NCBI GenBank assembly: GCA_964533495.1
Contig: CAZHJU010000008.1
Coordinates: forward strand, 1-64,000
From: Ga0077527 sp964533495
GTDB lineage: Bacteria; Pseudomonadota; Gammaproteobacteria; Burkholderiales; SG8-41
Direction: 5' to 3'
Length of the DNA: 64,000 bases
Both the position numbers and the translations under genes were made by a program. The notes beneath the pieces were generated by a model. It was not told the origin of the DNA. It did no database searches and worked only from the letters and a program-made list of their open reading frames with translations. Shown here piece after piece: positions 27,985 through 35,595 of this stretch; positions within the stretch are counted from its first letter, which is position 1, and each line of letters starts with the position of its first letter.

Positions 27985-28026
27985 TCCTGCGCCGGAGATT
28001 CCGGTGCCGCTTGCCCCGGAAGTGAT

Positions 28027-28473
28027 TCAGTTCCTGGCGCGCAAAAGACGCTGCTGTTCCCGCTGCCATTCCCTGTCTTTTTCAGTCGCCCGTTTGTCGT
28101 GCTGCTTTTTGCCCTTGGCCAGCCCGATTTCCAGCTTGATCCGGCCTTTTGAGTAATGCAGGTCCAGTGGAACCAGCGTATATCCCGCGCGTTCGACGCT
28201 GCCGATCAGGCGGGTGATTTCCTCGGCATGCAGCAGCAGCTTGCGGGTGCGCGTCGGGTCTGGCTGCACATGGGCCGATGCGGTGGGCAGGGGGCTGATG
28301 TGGCAACCGAGCAGGAAAAGCTCGGCGTTGCTGATGATCACATAGGCTTCCTTGATCTGCGCGCGACCGGCCCGGACGGCCTTGACTTCCCAGCCCTCGA
28401 GAGCGATACCCGCCTCGAAACGCTGTTCGATAAAATAGTCGTGAAACGCCTTTTTGTTCTGAATGATGCTCAT
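28027..28473 (-). CDS. smpB: SsrA-binding protein SmpB
   Basis: A 148-residue tmRNA partner in trans-translation, which rescues stalled ribosomes. The OB-fold core has KKAFHDYFIEQRFEAGIALE, GWEVKAVRAGRAQIKEAYV and the C-terminal basic tail (KGKKQHDKRATEKDREW) that enters the decoding centre. It is divergent from ratA, with 62 bases between them. The tmRNA gene is not in this window. Confidence 0.96.
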   Translation of the reverse strand: MSIIQNKKAFHDYFIEQRFEAGIALEGWEVKAVRAGRAQIKEAYVIISNAELFLLGCHISPLPTASAHVQPDPTRTRKLLLHAEEITRLIGSVERAGYTLVPLDLHYSKGRIKLEIGLAKGKKQHDKRATEKDREWQREQQRLLRARN

Positions 28474-28535
28474 ATGGACTTGCGCATGGACAACCGTATT
28501 CTAACCGGCCGGGAAGCGCCGTTGCAGTGCGCGGC

Positions 28536-28970
28536 ATGAAGGTCCAGCGTTCGGCACTGGTCGAATTCAGCGCGGAGGAAATGTTCGCCCTCGTTGACGA
28601 TATCGAACGTTATCCCGAATTCCTGCCCTGGTGCAGCGCCACCGCGGTGACCCTGCGCACGGCGGAAACGACCCGCGCCGCGATTCACGTCAATTACCGC
28701 GGCGTCCGGCAGAGTTTCGCCACCGAGAACCGGAAGGAGCCGCCGGAACGGATGGTCATGAAACTCGTTGAGGGTCCTTTCCGCGTTCTCGACGGCGAAT
28801 GGCGTTTCACCCCACTGGGAGAGGCCGCCTGCAGGATCGATTTCAATCTGCATTATGAATTCTCGAGCGCCTTGCTCGAGAAGATCGCGGGGCCGGTTTT
28901 CGGCCACATTGCGGGCACCATGATGGACGCCTTCCTGAAGCGCGCGGAACAGCTGCATGGAAGACGCTGA
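28536..28970 (+). CDS. RatA/COQ10-family START-domain protein
   Basis: A 144-residue START/Bet v1-like fold. E. coli RatA was described as blocking 70S assembly, whereas homologues (COQ10) bind ubiquinone. The respiratory-quinone role is the more widely held view. Seen are VDDIERYPEFLPWCSA, INVNYRGV-like IHVNYRGVRQSF and the C-terminal amphipathic helix. ATG 28536 precedes KVQRSALVEF. The next gene, rnfH, overlaps its end by 14 bases, and the pair lies divergent to smpB as in many proteobacteria. Confidence 0.9.
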   Translation: MKVQRSALVEFSAEEMFALVDDIERYPEFLPWCSATAVTLRTAETTRAAIHVNYRGVRQSFATENRKEPPERMVMKLVEGPFRVLDGEWRFTPLGEAACRIDFNLHYEFSSALLEKIAGPVFGHIAGTMMDAFLKRAEQLHGRR

Positions 28971-29247
28971 CGCGGAAATGGAGGTCAGCGTGGTCTGTGT
29001 GCTGCCCGATCGCCAGCAGGCCAGAACCTTGAAGCTGCCCGCGGGAGTAACCGCCGGCGTCGCGATCGAGCGTTGCGGACTGCAGGCCGAATTTCCGGAA
29101 ATTGATTTCACCGCAGCGCCCATCGGCATTCACGGCCGCGTGGTGTCCCGCACAACGGTGCTGCGGCACGGGGATCGCGTGGAAATCTACAGGGAATTGC
29201 GCGCCGATCCCAAGGAAGCCAGGCGCAGGCGTGGCAGCAGGGGCTGA
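28957..29247 (+). CDS. rnfH: RnfH family protein (beta-grasp fold)
   Basis: A 96-residue ubiquitin-like beta-grasp protein. VSVVCVLPDRQQARTLKLP, GVTAGVAIERCGL, IGIHGRVVSRTTVLRHGDRV and EIYRELRADPKEARRRR are the family hallmarks. The role is unknown; it is named from linkage to rnf genes in some species. It overlaps ratA by 14 bases. The first seven residues precede the usual start of the fold, so an internal start at the second Met is possible. Confidence 0.9.
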   Translation: MEDADAEMEVSVVCVLPDRQQARTLKLPAGVTAGVAIERCGLQAEFPEIDFTAAPIGIHGRVVSRTTVLRHGDRVEIYRELRADPKEARRRRGSRG

Positions 29248-29251
29248 GGAA

Positions 29252-29698
29252 TTACTTGCAGTTGGTGTCGGCCGCGCGTTGCGCCCTTGCGATCTCGGCC
29301 GCGCGTTCGTTGTCTTCGAGGAATACCCTTTCACCTGTCTTGGGGTCGGTTTTGCCGATGCGGATGCCGGACTGCAGGCTGCGCAGATAGGACTGGGCCG
29401 TTTCGCAGTTTTTCTTGCGGTCGGCCGTCTCCTGGTTTTTTTCTTCCGCCTTCTTTGCCGCTTCCTGCTGATCGGTCTGCCGCTTGCGAAACTCGGCATC
29501 GCGTTCGGCCATGGATTTCTGCGAGCCCGCGGGGGCCGCGGCCGGCTCGTTGCGGATGCCGGTGTTTTCCGCTTTCGTGCCGGGCGGGCAGCTTGCCGCG
29601 AATTCGACGCGACCGCCGGCGCCGACACACTTCATGATCTGGGCATGGGTCGCGAGGGGGAGGGCTGCCAGTGCAAGGGCGACAACAGTGGTTCTCAT
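29252..29698 (-). CDS. secreted DUF4124-like protein with charged helical middle
   Basis: A 148-residue protein with a signal peptide (VVALALAALPLATHAQ), then a short domain with the pattern MKCVGAGGRVEFAASCPPG, which resembles DUF4124. A long Lys/Glu/Gln-rich helical stretch (about 50-100, coiled-coil-like) follows, then a C-terminal segment ending TNCK. The four Cys may form periplasmic disulfides. ATG 29698 has AGGTG 6 bases upstream. Function is unknown. It is convergent with rnfH (4-base gap) and divergent from guaB. Confidence 0.75.
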   Translation of the reverse strand: MRTTVVALALAALPLATHAQIMKCVGAGGRVEFAASCPPGTKAENTGIRNEPAAAPAGSQKSMAERDAEFRKRQTDQQEAAKKAEEKNQETADRKKNCETAQSYLRSLQSGIRIGKTDPKTGERVFLEDNERAAEIARAQRAADTNCK

Positions 29699-29842
29699 TT
29701 TCGGCACCTGCTTGTTTGGGTGATCAGGGATGCTGCCGGGACATTTCCCGGCACGCGTCCGGCGGCCGGCTGACTGCGCCACGGTTGCCGGGAAAAATAG
29801 CCAGTTTGAGCCATCCAGTCAATGGATTAACGCCGCAGTCGG

Positions 29843-29871
29843 TTTACCGTTTACGCCTCAACGCCTATAAT
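29843..29871 (+). promoter_or_regulatory. guaB promoter
   Basis: TTTACC (29843-29848), a 17-base spacer and a perfect TATAAT (29866-29871). The predicted start near 29878 leaves a 19-nt leader containing an AAGGA ribosome site. Confidence 0.65.
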
Positions 29872-29896
29872 CCGCGCTTTGCGAAGGACGCATCCC

Positions 29897-31363
29897 ATGC
29901 GCGTGGTGCAGAAAGCCCTGACTTTCGACGATGTGCTGCTGATTCCGGCACATTCCTCGATCCTGCCGCGTGAAGTCAGCCTCAAGACCAAAATCACCCG
30001 CGGCATTTCCCTGAACATTCCGCTGGTGTCCGCCGCGATGGACACCGTGACCGAATCCCGCCTGGCGATCGCCATCGCCCAGGAGGGCGGCATCGGGATC
30101 GTGCACAAGAACATGACGCCCAAGGCGCAGGCCGTCGAGGTCACCAAGGTCAAGCGCTTCGAAAGCGGCATCGTCAAGGATCCGATCACCATCACGCAGG
30201 ACATGACGGTGCGCGATGTTCTCGCGCTGACCCAGCAGTACCGCATCTCCGGCCTGCCGGTCGTCGCGGCGGGCGGCAAGGTCGTCGGCATCGTCACCAA
30301 CCGCGACCTGCGTTTCGAGCGCAAACTCAACCAGCCGGTCAGGAACATCATGACCCCCCGCGAGAAGCTGATCACCGTGCGCGAGGGGGCGAGCCGGGAA
30401 GAGGCGCGCGCGCTGATGCACAAGCACCGGCTGGAACGCGTGCTCGTCGTCAACAGGAATTTCGAGCTGCGCGGGCTGGTCACCGTCAAGGACATCCTGA
30501 AATCCTCCGAACATCCAAACGCCTGCAAGGACAAGCTGGGACGCCTGCGCGTGGGCGCGGCGGTCGGCGTCGGTGAAGGCACGGAGGAGCGCGCCGAAGC
30601 CCTGGTGGAAGCAGGCGTCGATGTCATCATCGTCGATACCGCGCATGGCCATGCGGACGGCGTGCTCAAGCGCGTGCGCTGGCTCAAGCGCACGTATCCG
30701 AAGCTCCAGGTCATCGGCGGCAACATCGCGACGGCGGCGGCGGCCAAGGCGCTGGTCGATCACGGCGCCGACGGCGTCAAGGTCGGCATCGGCCCGGGAT
30801 CGATCTGCACCACGCGCATCGTCGCCGGCATCGGCGTGCCCCAGATTACCGCCGTGGCCAACGTGGCCAAGGCGCTGCAGAAAACAGATGTGCCGCTGAT
30901 CGCGGACGGCGGCATCCGTTATTCCGGCGACATCGCCAAGGCGCTCGCCGCCGGCGCCTATTCGGTCATGGTCGGCAGCCTGTTTGCCGGCACCGAAGAA
31001 TCGCCCGGTGAAATCGAGCTGTTCCAGGGGCGCTCCTACAAATCCTACCGCGGCATGGGTTCGCTGGGCGCGATGCAGCAAGGTTCCGCGGATCGCTATT
31101 TCCAGGAACATGACGAACTCGACACTGAAAAGCTGGTGCCCGAGGGCGTCGAAGGGCGGGTGCCGTACAAGGGCGGCGTGGCGCCGCTGATCCATCAGCT
31201 GATGGGCGGGCTGCGGGCCAGCATGGGCTACATGGGCTGCGGCAGCATCGATGCCGTCAGGCGCGATGCCGAGTTCGTGGAGATCACCACGGCCGGGGTG
31301 CGCGAATCGCATGTGCACGACGTGCAGATCGTCAAGGAAGCGCCGAATTACCGCGTCGAATGA
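29897..31363 (+). CDS. guaB: inosine-5'-monophosphate dehydrogenase
   Basis: A 488-residue IMPDH, the NAD-dependent first step from IMP to GMP. TFDDVLLIPAHSS starts the barrel. A pair of CBS domains is inserted (about 95-200). The catalytic Cys is in GPGSICTTRIVAG, followed by the flap and GVEGRVPYKG. Standard bacterial length. ATG 29897 follows AAGGA by 8 bases. guaA follows 57 bases downstream, making the usual guaBA unit. Confidence 0.97.
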   Translation: MRVVQKALTFDDVLLIPAHSSILPREVSLKTKITRGISLNIPLVSAAMDTVTESRLAIAIAQEGGIGIVHKNMTPKAQAVEVTKVKRFESGIVKDPITITQDMTVRDVLALTQQYRISGLPVVAAGGKVVGIVTNRDLRFERKLNQPVRNIMTPREKLITVREGASREEARALMHKHRLERVLVVNRNFELRGLVTVKDILKSSEHPNACKDKLGRLRVGAAVGVGEGTEERAEALVEAGVDVIIVDTAHGHADGVLKRVRWLKRTYPKLQVIGGNIATAAAAKALVDHGADGVKVGIGPGSICTTRIVAGIGVPQITAVANVAKALQKTDVPLIADGGIRYSGDIAKALAAGAYSVMVGSLFAGTEESPGEIELFQGRSYKSYRGMGSLGAMQQGSADRYFQEHDELDTEKLVPEGVEGRVPYKGGVAPLIHQLMGGLRASMGYMGCGSIDAVRRDAEFVEITTAGVRESHVHDVQIVKEAPNYRVE

Positions 31364-31420
31364 TCTGCATTCCTGCGCTCCCGGCGCAGGCCCCTGAAAA
31401 CCAGCCGCAACGGTAACGCC

Positions 31421-32986
31421 GTGCATCACGAAAAAATACTGATCCTCGACTTCGGCTCGCAATACACACAGCTGATCGCGCGCCGGGTGCGCGAGCTCCA
31501 TGTCTACTGCGAACTCCATTCGCATGACGTCACGGAGGATTTCATCCGGGAATTCGGGCCGGGCGGCATCATCCTGTCCGGCGGGCCCAACTCCGTCTGG
31601 GAGGACAGCACGCCGCGCGCGCCGGGGCTGGTGTTCGAGCTGGGCGTGCCGGTGCTGGGCATCTGCTACGGCATGCAGGCCATGGCCGAACAGTTGGGCG
31701 GCAAGGTCGAGATGGGCCGGGTGCGCGAATTCGGTTATGCCGAAGTCCGCGCCCGCGGCCACACGGCGCTGCTGAAGGACATCCAGGACCGCGTCACGGC
31801 GGACGGCCACGGCATGCTCGACGTGTGGATGAGCCACGGCGACAAGGTCATCGAAATGCCGCCGGGCTTCAGGTTGATGGCGAGCAACGCGACCTGCCCG
31901 GTCGCCGGCATGGCCGACGAGGCGCGGAAGTTCTATGCCGTGCAGTTCCACCCCGAGGTCACGCACACGCCGCAGGGCAGGGCGCTGCTCGAACGCTTCG
32001 TGCTCGGCATCTGCGGGCTGTCCGGCGACTGGAGCATGCCCGACTACGTCGAAGAGGCGGTTGCGCGCATCCGTGGCGAGGTCGGCGGTGACGAGGTCGT
32101 GCTGGGCCTTTCCGGCGGCGTCGACTCCTCGGTGGCGGCCGCGCTGATCCACCGGGCGATCGGCAAGCAGCTGACCTGCGTGTTCGTCGACAACGGCCTG
32201 CTGCGCCTGAACGAGGCGGAGCAGGTCATGGACACTTTCGCGCGCAACCTCGGCGTGAAGGTCGTGCACGTCGACGCCCGCGCCCAGTTCATGGGCCATC
32301 TGGCCGGAGTCACCGATCCCGAGCAGAAGCGCAAGATCATCGGCCGCGAATTCGTCGAAGTATTCCAAGCCGAATCCGCGAAGCTGCCGAACGCGAAATG
32401 GCTGGCGCAGGGCACGATCTATCCGGACGTTATCGAGTCGGCCGGCGCCAAGACCAAGAAGGCGCACACCATCAAGTCGCACCACAACGTCGGCGGCCTG
32501 CCGGACACGCTGCACCTGAAGCTGCTGGAGCCGCTGCGCGAGCTGTTCAAGGATGAGGTGCGCGAACTGGGGCTCGCGCTGGGGCTGCCGCGCGACATGG
32601 TATTCCGGCATCCCTTCCCCGGACCGGGGCTCGGCGTTCGCATCCTCGGCGAGGTCAAGGCACAGTACGCCGATCTGCTGCGGGAAGCCGACGCGATTTT
32701 CATCGATGAATTGCGTGCATCCGGCTGGTATGACAAGACCGCGCAGGCTTTTGCGGTGTTCCTGCCGGTCAAGTCGGTGGGCGTGATGGGCGATGGCCGC
32801 ACGTACGAATACGTCGTCGCGCTGCGCGCAGTGCAGACCACGGATTTCATGACCGCGCACTGGGCCGAACTGCCGTACAGCCTGCTGGCCAAGGTGTCGA
32901 ACCGCATCATCAACGAGGTGCGCGGCATCAACCGCGTGGTCTACGACATTTCGGGCAAGCCGCCGGCGACCATCGAGTGGGAGTGA
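31421..32986 (+). CDS. guaA: GMP synthase (glutamine-hydrolysing)
   Basis: A 521-residue enzyme converting XMP to GMP. The N-terminal class I glutamine amidotransferase has LDFGSQYTQ, the nucleophile Cys in GICYGMQ and FHPEV. The ATP-pyrophosphatase P-loop is LSGGVDSSVAA. The C-terminal dimer domain ends in the conserved TIEWE. It starts with GTG 31421. The last codons (ATCGAGTGGGAGTGA) are the usual attachment sequence for islands that integrate at guaA, and accessory DNA begins right after. Confidence 0.97.
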   Translation: MHHEKILILDFGSQYTQLIARRVRELHVYCELHSHDVTEDFIREFGPGGIILSGGPNSVWEDSTPRAPGLVFELGVPVLGICYGMQAMAEQLGGKVEMGRVREFGYAEVRARGHTALLKDIQDRVTADGHGMLDVWMSHGDKVIEMPPGFRLMASNATCPVAGMADEARKFYAVQFHPEVTHTPQGRALLERFVLGICGLSGDWSMPDYVEEAVARIRGEVGGDEVVLGLSGGVDSSVAAALIHRAIGKQLTCVFVDNGLLRLNEAEQVMDTFARNLGVKVVHVDARAQFMGHLAGVTDPEQKRKIIGREFVEVFQAESAKLPNAKWLAQGTIYPDVIESAGAKTKKAHTIKSHHNVGGLPDTLHLKLLEPLRELFKDEVRELGLALGLPRDMVFRHPFPGPGLGVRILGEVKAQYADLLREADAIFIDELRASGWYDKTAQAFAVFLPVKSVGVMGDGRTYEYVVALRAVQTTDFMTAHWAELPYSLLAKVSNRIINEVRGINRVVYDISGKPPATIEWE

Positions 32987-33097
32987 TCTAAGGTCGTTTC
33001 AGACCATCTCGCTCTGCACCAAGAGTCGTGCGATCCCGTTGATTGGTAGGGATTATTTTCATTCTTGAAAATCCGTTTTCAAGGCCGATTCTTCGAT

Positions 33098-33331
33098 ATG
33101 ATAGCCGAGCTTCTCAAGCTCAATGAGAAGACCGCCTACAAACTTGCTTTCGCGGGCGAGATTCCAGGCTTTAAGGTCAGCGGATCGTGGCGCTTCGAGC
33201 GGCAAAAAATCACAAACTGGATAAAGCGCAAGGTAGAAGAGCAGCAGGGGGCAACGGGGGAGCATGATGAACGAAGCGGACACATGCCGAAAATTCGTCG
33301 TGCCCAAGCTGCAATCGGCAGGGTGGGATAA
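33098..33331 (+). CDS. small helix-turn-helix (excisionase/MerR-like) protein, possibly 5'-truncated
   Basis: IAELLKLNEKTAYKLAFAG, then EIPGFKVSGSWRF and ITNWIKRK, is a helix-turn-helix of the excisionase-type family that sits in front of restriction or mobile-element genes. ATG 33098 lacks a ribosome site. The frame is open to a TTG at 33065, but the residues before 33098 do not look like the usual N-terminus, so the 5' end may be lost. Its end overlaps hsdR by 68 bases. It probably regulated the restriction genes. Confidence 0.6.
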   Translation: MIAELLKLNEKTAYKLAFAGEIPGFKVSGSWRFERQKITNWIKRKVEEQQGATGEHDERSGHMPKIRRAQAAIGRVG

Positions 33332-33553
33332 CGAACCCCATTCCATCGCCGAGCAGCGCACCATTACGGATGGCCGCGTCATTCCCGTGGGTAAAGGCTT
33401 TGTCCGCAAGCCGCCTAAGCGGGTGGACTATCTGCTGCGCTACACGCGGGACTTCCCGCTTGCCGTGGTCGAAGCGAAGGCCAGCTACAAATCCGCGACC
33501 GATGCTGTTCAGCAGGCCCGCGACTATGCGGAAATCCTCAGTCTCAAATACGC
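33267..33553 (+). pseudogene. hsdR: type I restriction enzyme HsdR, N-terminal fragment
   Basis: About 95 codons remain of a protein that normally exceeds 750. They read TCRKFVVPKLQSAGWD, RVIPVGKGFVRKPPKRVDYL and the nuclease core with Asp and ExK (DYLL...AVVEAKA), then YAEILSLKYA, where the family would continue toward the helicase part. The sequence then changes abruptly to antisense of an ABC ATPase gene. A GGGGGAG ribosome site precedes the start (ATG 33264 or 33267). With no helicase, HsdM or HsdS nearby, it cannot restrict DNA. Confidence 0.8.
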
Positions 33554-33798
33554 TTCCACGGCAGCAGGCGCGGCTGCTGGAACATCACGGCCGGGTTGCG
33601 GAAGCCGTTCTCGATCGTGCCGGTGCGCAGGGTGAGCAGGCCGGCGGCAAGGTGCAGCAGCGTCGTCTTGCCGCAGCCGGAGGGGCCGATCAGGGCCAGC
33701 ACGCGGCCGGCCGGCAGCACGAGATCGATGTCTTCGAGGACGGTTTTCAGGGCATAGGCGTGGCCGACGCCGGAAAAGCGCAGTTCAGGCGCGTTCAT
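33544..33798 (-). pseudogene. NitT/TauT-type ABC ATPase, truncated after about 80 residues
   Basis: The N-terminal part is normal: RFSGVGHAYALKTVLEDIDL, Walker A GPSGCGKTT and the Q-loop region MFQQPRLLPWK. The sequence then runs into antisense hsdR and stops at 33544-33546. The signature motif, Walker B and H-loop are missing, so it cannot hydrolyse ATP. It overlaps the permease end by 14 bases as the last gene of the Fur-box operon. The transporter is dead unless another ATPase substitutes. Confidence 0.82.
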
Positions 33799-34585
33799 GG
33801 TCCGCTTCGCGCCAGCGCTCCACCTCGCGCTTGACCGGTTCCAGCAGCAGGTATTCCACCGCCAGCAGCAGGCCGACGACGGCGCCGATCCAGGCCAGCG
33901 TCGAAGCGGTGTCGAGATGCGAGCGGCTGACGGCCAGCGCGGCGCCGACGCCGTCGCTGGAAGAGAGCAACTCGGCCATGACGACCACTTTCCACGAGGT
34001 GCCGAGCGCCGTGATCCAGGCTGGGAAAAGGTAGGACACCACGTGCGGCAGGTAGAGGTCGAAGAGTTTCATGGCGAGCGGCAGGCGGAACGCGCGCGCC
34101 ATGTCCTTCAGATGATGGTCGAGCGTGCGCGCGCCCTGCAGGGCGCCAACGAACACCACGGGGAAGCAGGCGATGAAGACGGTGAACACCGGTGTGCCGT
34201 CGCCGGTGCCGAACCACAGCATGGCCAGCACCAGCCAGGCGATCGGCGGCGTGCCGAGCAGCACGGTGACCAGCGGGCGCGACATCATCGAGGCCGTCAT
34301 CGAGACGCCGGCGGCCAGACCGAGCAGGCTGCCGGCGGCGACTGCCAGGGCCAGCCCGGCCAATGCGCGGCGCGCGGTGACGGCCAGTTCCGGCCAGGCG
34401 ACGCCGGAATCGACGAGGCCGGCGAGCGTGGTGAAGGTGCTCGCCGGATCGGGCAGGATCAGCGCGCCGTAGTGGGCGCTGGCGCCCTCCCAGGCTGCCA
34501 GCAGCAGGAACAGGCTGGCGAGGGCTCCCCAGCCGCTCCACAGATAGGCCGGCAGCCCGGTCAGCCATGCACGCAATAAACTCAT
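33785..34585 (-). CDS. NitT/TauT-type ABC transporter permease
   Basis: A 266-residue inner-membrane permease with about six hydrophobic segments. The cytoplasmic coupling loop is SWKVVVMAELLSSSDGVGAA, matching the EAA region of SsuC/TauC-type permeases. Start ATG 34585 overlaps the stop of the binding protein (ATGA), and its end overlaps the ATPase start. It should import a small organic ligand delivered by the neighbouring binding protein. Confidence 0.85.
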   Translation of the reverse strand: MSLLRAWLTGLPAYLWSGWGALASLFLLLAAWEGASAHYGALILPDPASTFTTLAGLVDSGVAWPELAVTARRALAGLALAVAAGSLLGLAAGVSMTASMMSRPLVTVLLGTPPIAWLVLAMLWFGTGDGTPVFTVFIACFPVVFVGALQGARTLDHHLKDMARAFRLPLAMKLFDLYLPHVVSYLFPAWITALGTSWKVVVMAELLSSSDGVGAALAVSRSHLDTASTLAWIGAVVGLLLAVEYLLLEPVKREVERWREADHERA

Positions 34586-35595
34586 TTCCCCCCGTAATAG
34601 AAATCGTCCGGCGGCAGCCTGCCGCCGACCAGCGCCGGCTGGCGGGCGTGCAACTGGCCGAAGAAGAATTCCAGTTCCGGCCGCGCCTCGCGCGCCGGCA
34701 CGAAAGCGGTGTTGTCGGCGCGCACCGAATCGGCGACGCCTTCCGCCGTCAGCATGTCGACGTGCTTCGCCACCATGGCGCCGCACTCGTCCGGCTTCGC
34801 TTCGCACCACTGCAGCGAGGCGGCGTAGGCTTGCTGGAAGCGCTCGACCAGTGCCGGATTTCCGAGCGCCTGGCCCATGGCGGCGATGCCGGCCTGCGGG
34901 ATGCGCGCCGGACGGGCGAACAGCCGACCCCATTCGCGCTGCAGGTCGACGCTGCGGTGCAGCTCGGGCGCGATGAGGCTGGCCGGGAAGGACTTGGTCT
35001 TCCGCAGCGCCATCGACACGCCCGGCTCGGAGAGCAGAGCGTGATCGGCGCGGCGCATGACCAGGAGCTGCATGGCGTCCAGGGGCGTGGCGACGTAGCG
35101 CAGCCTGAAGTCGCGCTTCGGATCGAGACCGGCCTTTTCGGCCAGCGTATGGAAGACGATGTCCGGCATGTCGGCACGGAAGGGCATCACCACCTCCTTG
35201 CCCTTGAAATCGGCCAGCGTCTTCGCGCCGCCGTCGCGCGACACCAGCCACAGCACGCCCCAGGTGGAGACGTTGACCAGCCGCAGGCGCACGCCCCGGT
35301 TATAGAGGTTGGCGGCGACGTTGGTCGGCATGGCGATGAAGTCGATGCCCGCCTTGTCGTTGACGGCCAGCACGCGCAGCTGGTCGGGGTTCTTCCAGGG
35401 CACGAATTCGACGTGCTCGGCGACATCCTTCAGCGCGCCGCTCTCGGCAATGTGGATGAGCGGATAGGAAACGGCGGCGAAGGGTCCGGCAAGAACGAGC
35501 TTCGGCAGGCGCTCGCCGGCGGCATGCGCGCCGTGGGAAAGCAACGCTGCGACCGCCAGCAGGCAGCCGCCGAGGACATGGCGCAGCCGGCGCAT
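34582..35595 (-). CDS. NitT/TauT-type periplasmic substrate-binding protein
   Basis: A 337-residue binding protein with signal peptide (GGCLLAVAALLSHGAHAA). LVLAGPFAAVSYPLIHIAE and IDFIAMPTNVAANLYNRGV match the TauA/SsuA/NMT1 fold. These bind sulfonates, nitrate, thiamine precursors and similar compounds. It is placed directly after a TonB receptor gene (start and stop share a base) and before the permease, so outer- and inner-membrane uptake are encoded together. The ligand is unknown. Confidence 0.83.
   Translation of the reverse strand: MRRLRHVLGGCLLAVAALLSHGAHAAGERLPKLVLAGPFAAVSYPLIHIAESGALKDVAEHVEFVPWKNPDQLRVLAVNDKAGIDFIAMPTNVAANLYNRGVRLRLVNVSTWGVLWLVSRDGGAKTLADFKGKEVVMPFRADMPDIVFHTLAEKAGLDPKRDFRLRYVATPLDAMQLLVMRRADHALLSEPGVSMALRKTKSFPASLIAPELHRSVDLQREWGRLFARPARIPQAGIAAMGQALGNPALVERFQQAYAASLQWCEAKPDECGAMVAKHVDMLTAEGVADSVRADNTAFVPAREARPELEFFFGQLHARQPALVGGRLPPDDFYYGGK

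Noticed and set aside
29858..32860. A 1000-codon open frame antisense to guaB and guaA.
   Set aside because: Long antisense frames are common in GC-rich genes; both sense genes are complete and conserved.
33059..33409. A minus-strand ORF opposite the HTH and hsdR fragments.
   Set aside because: Both plus-strand sequences match known families; the antisense has no similarity.
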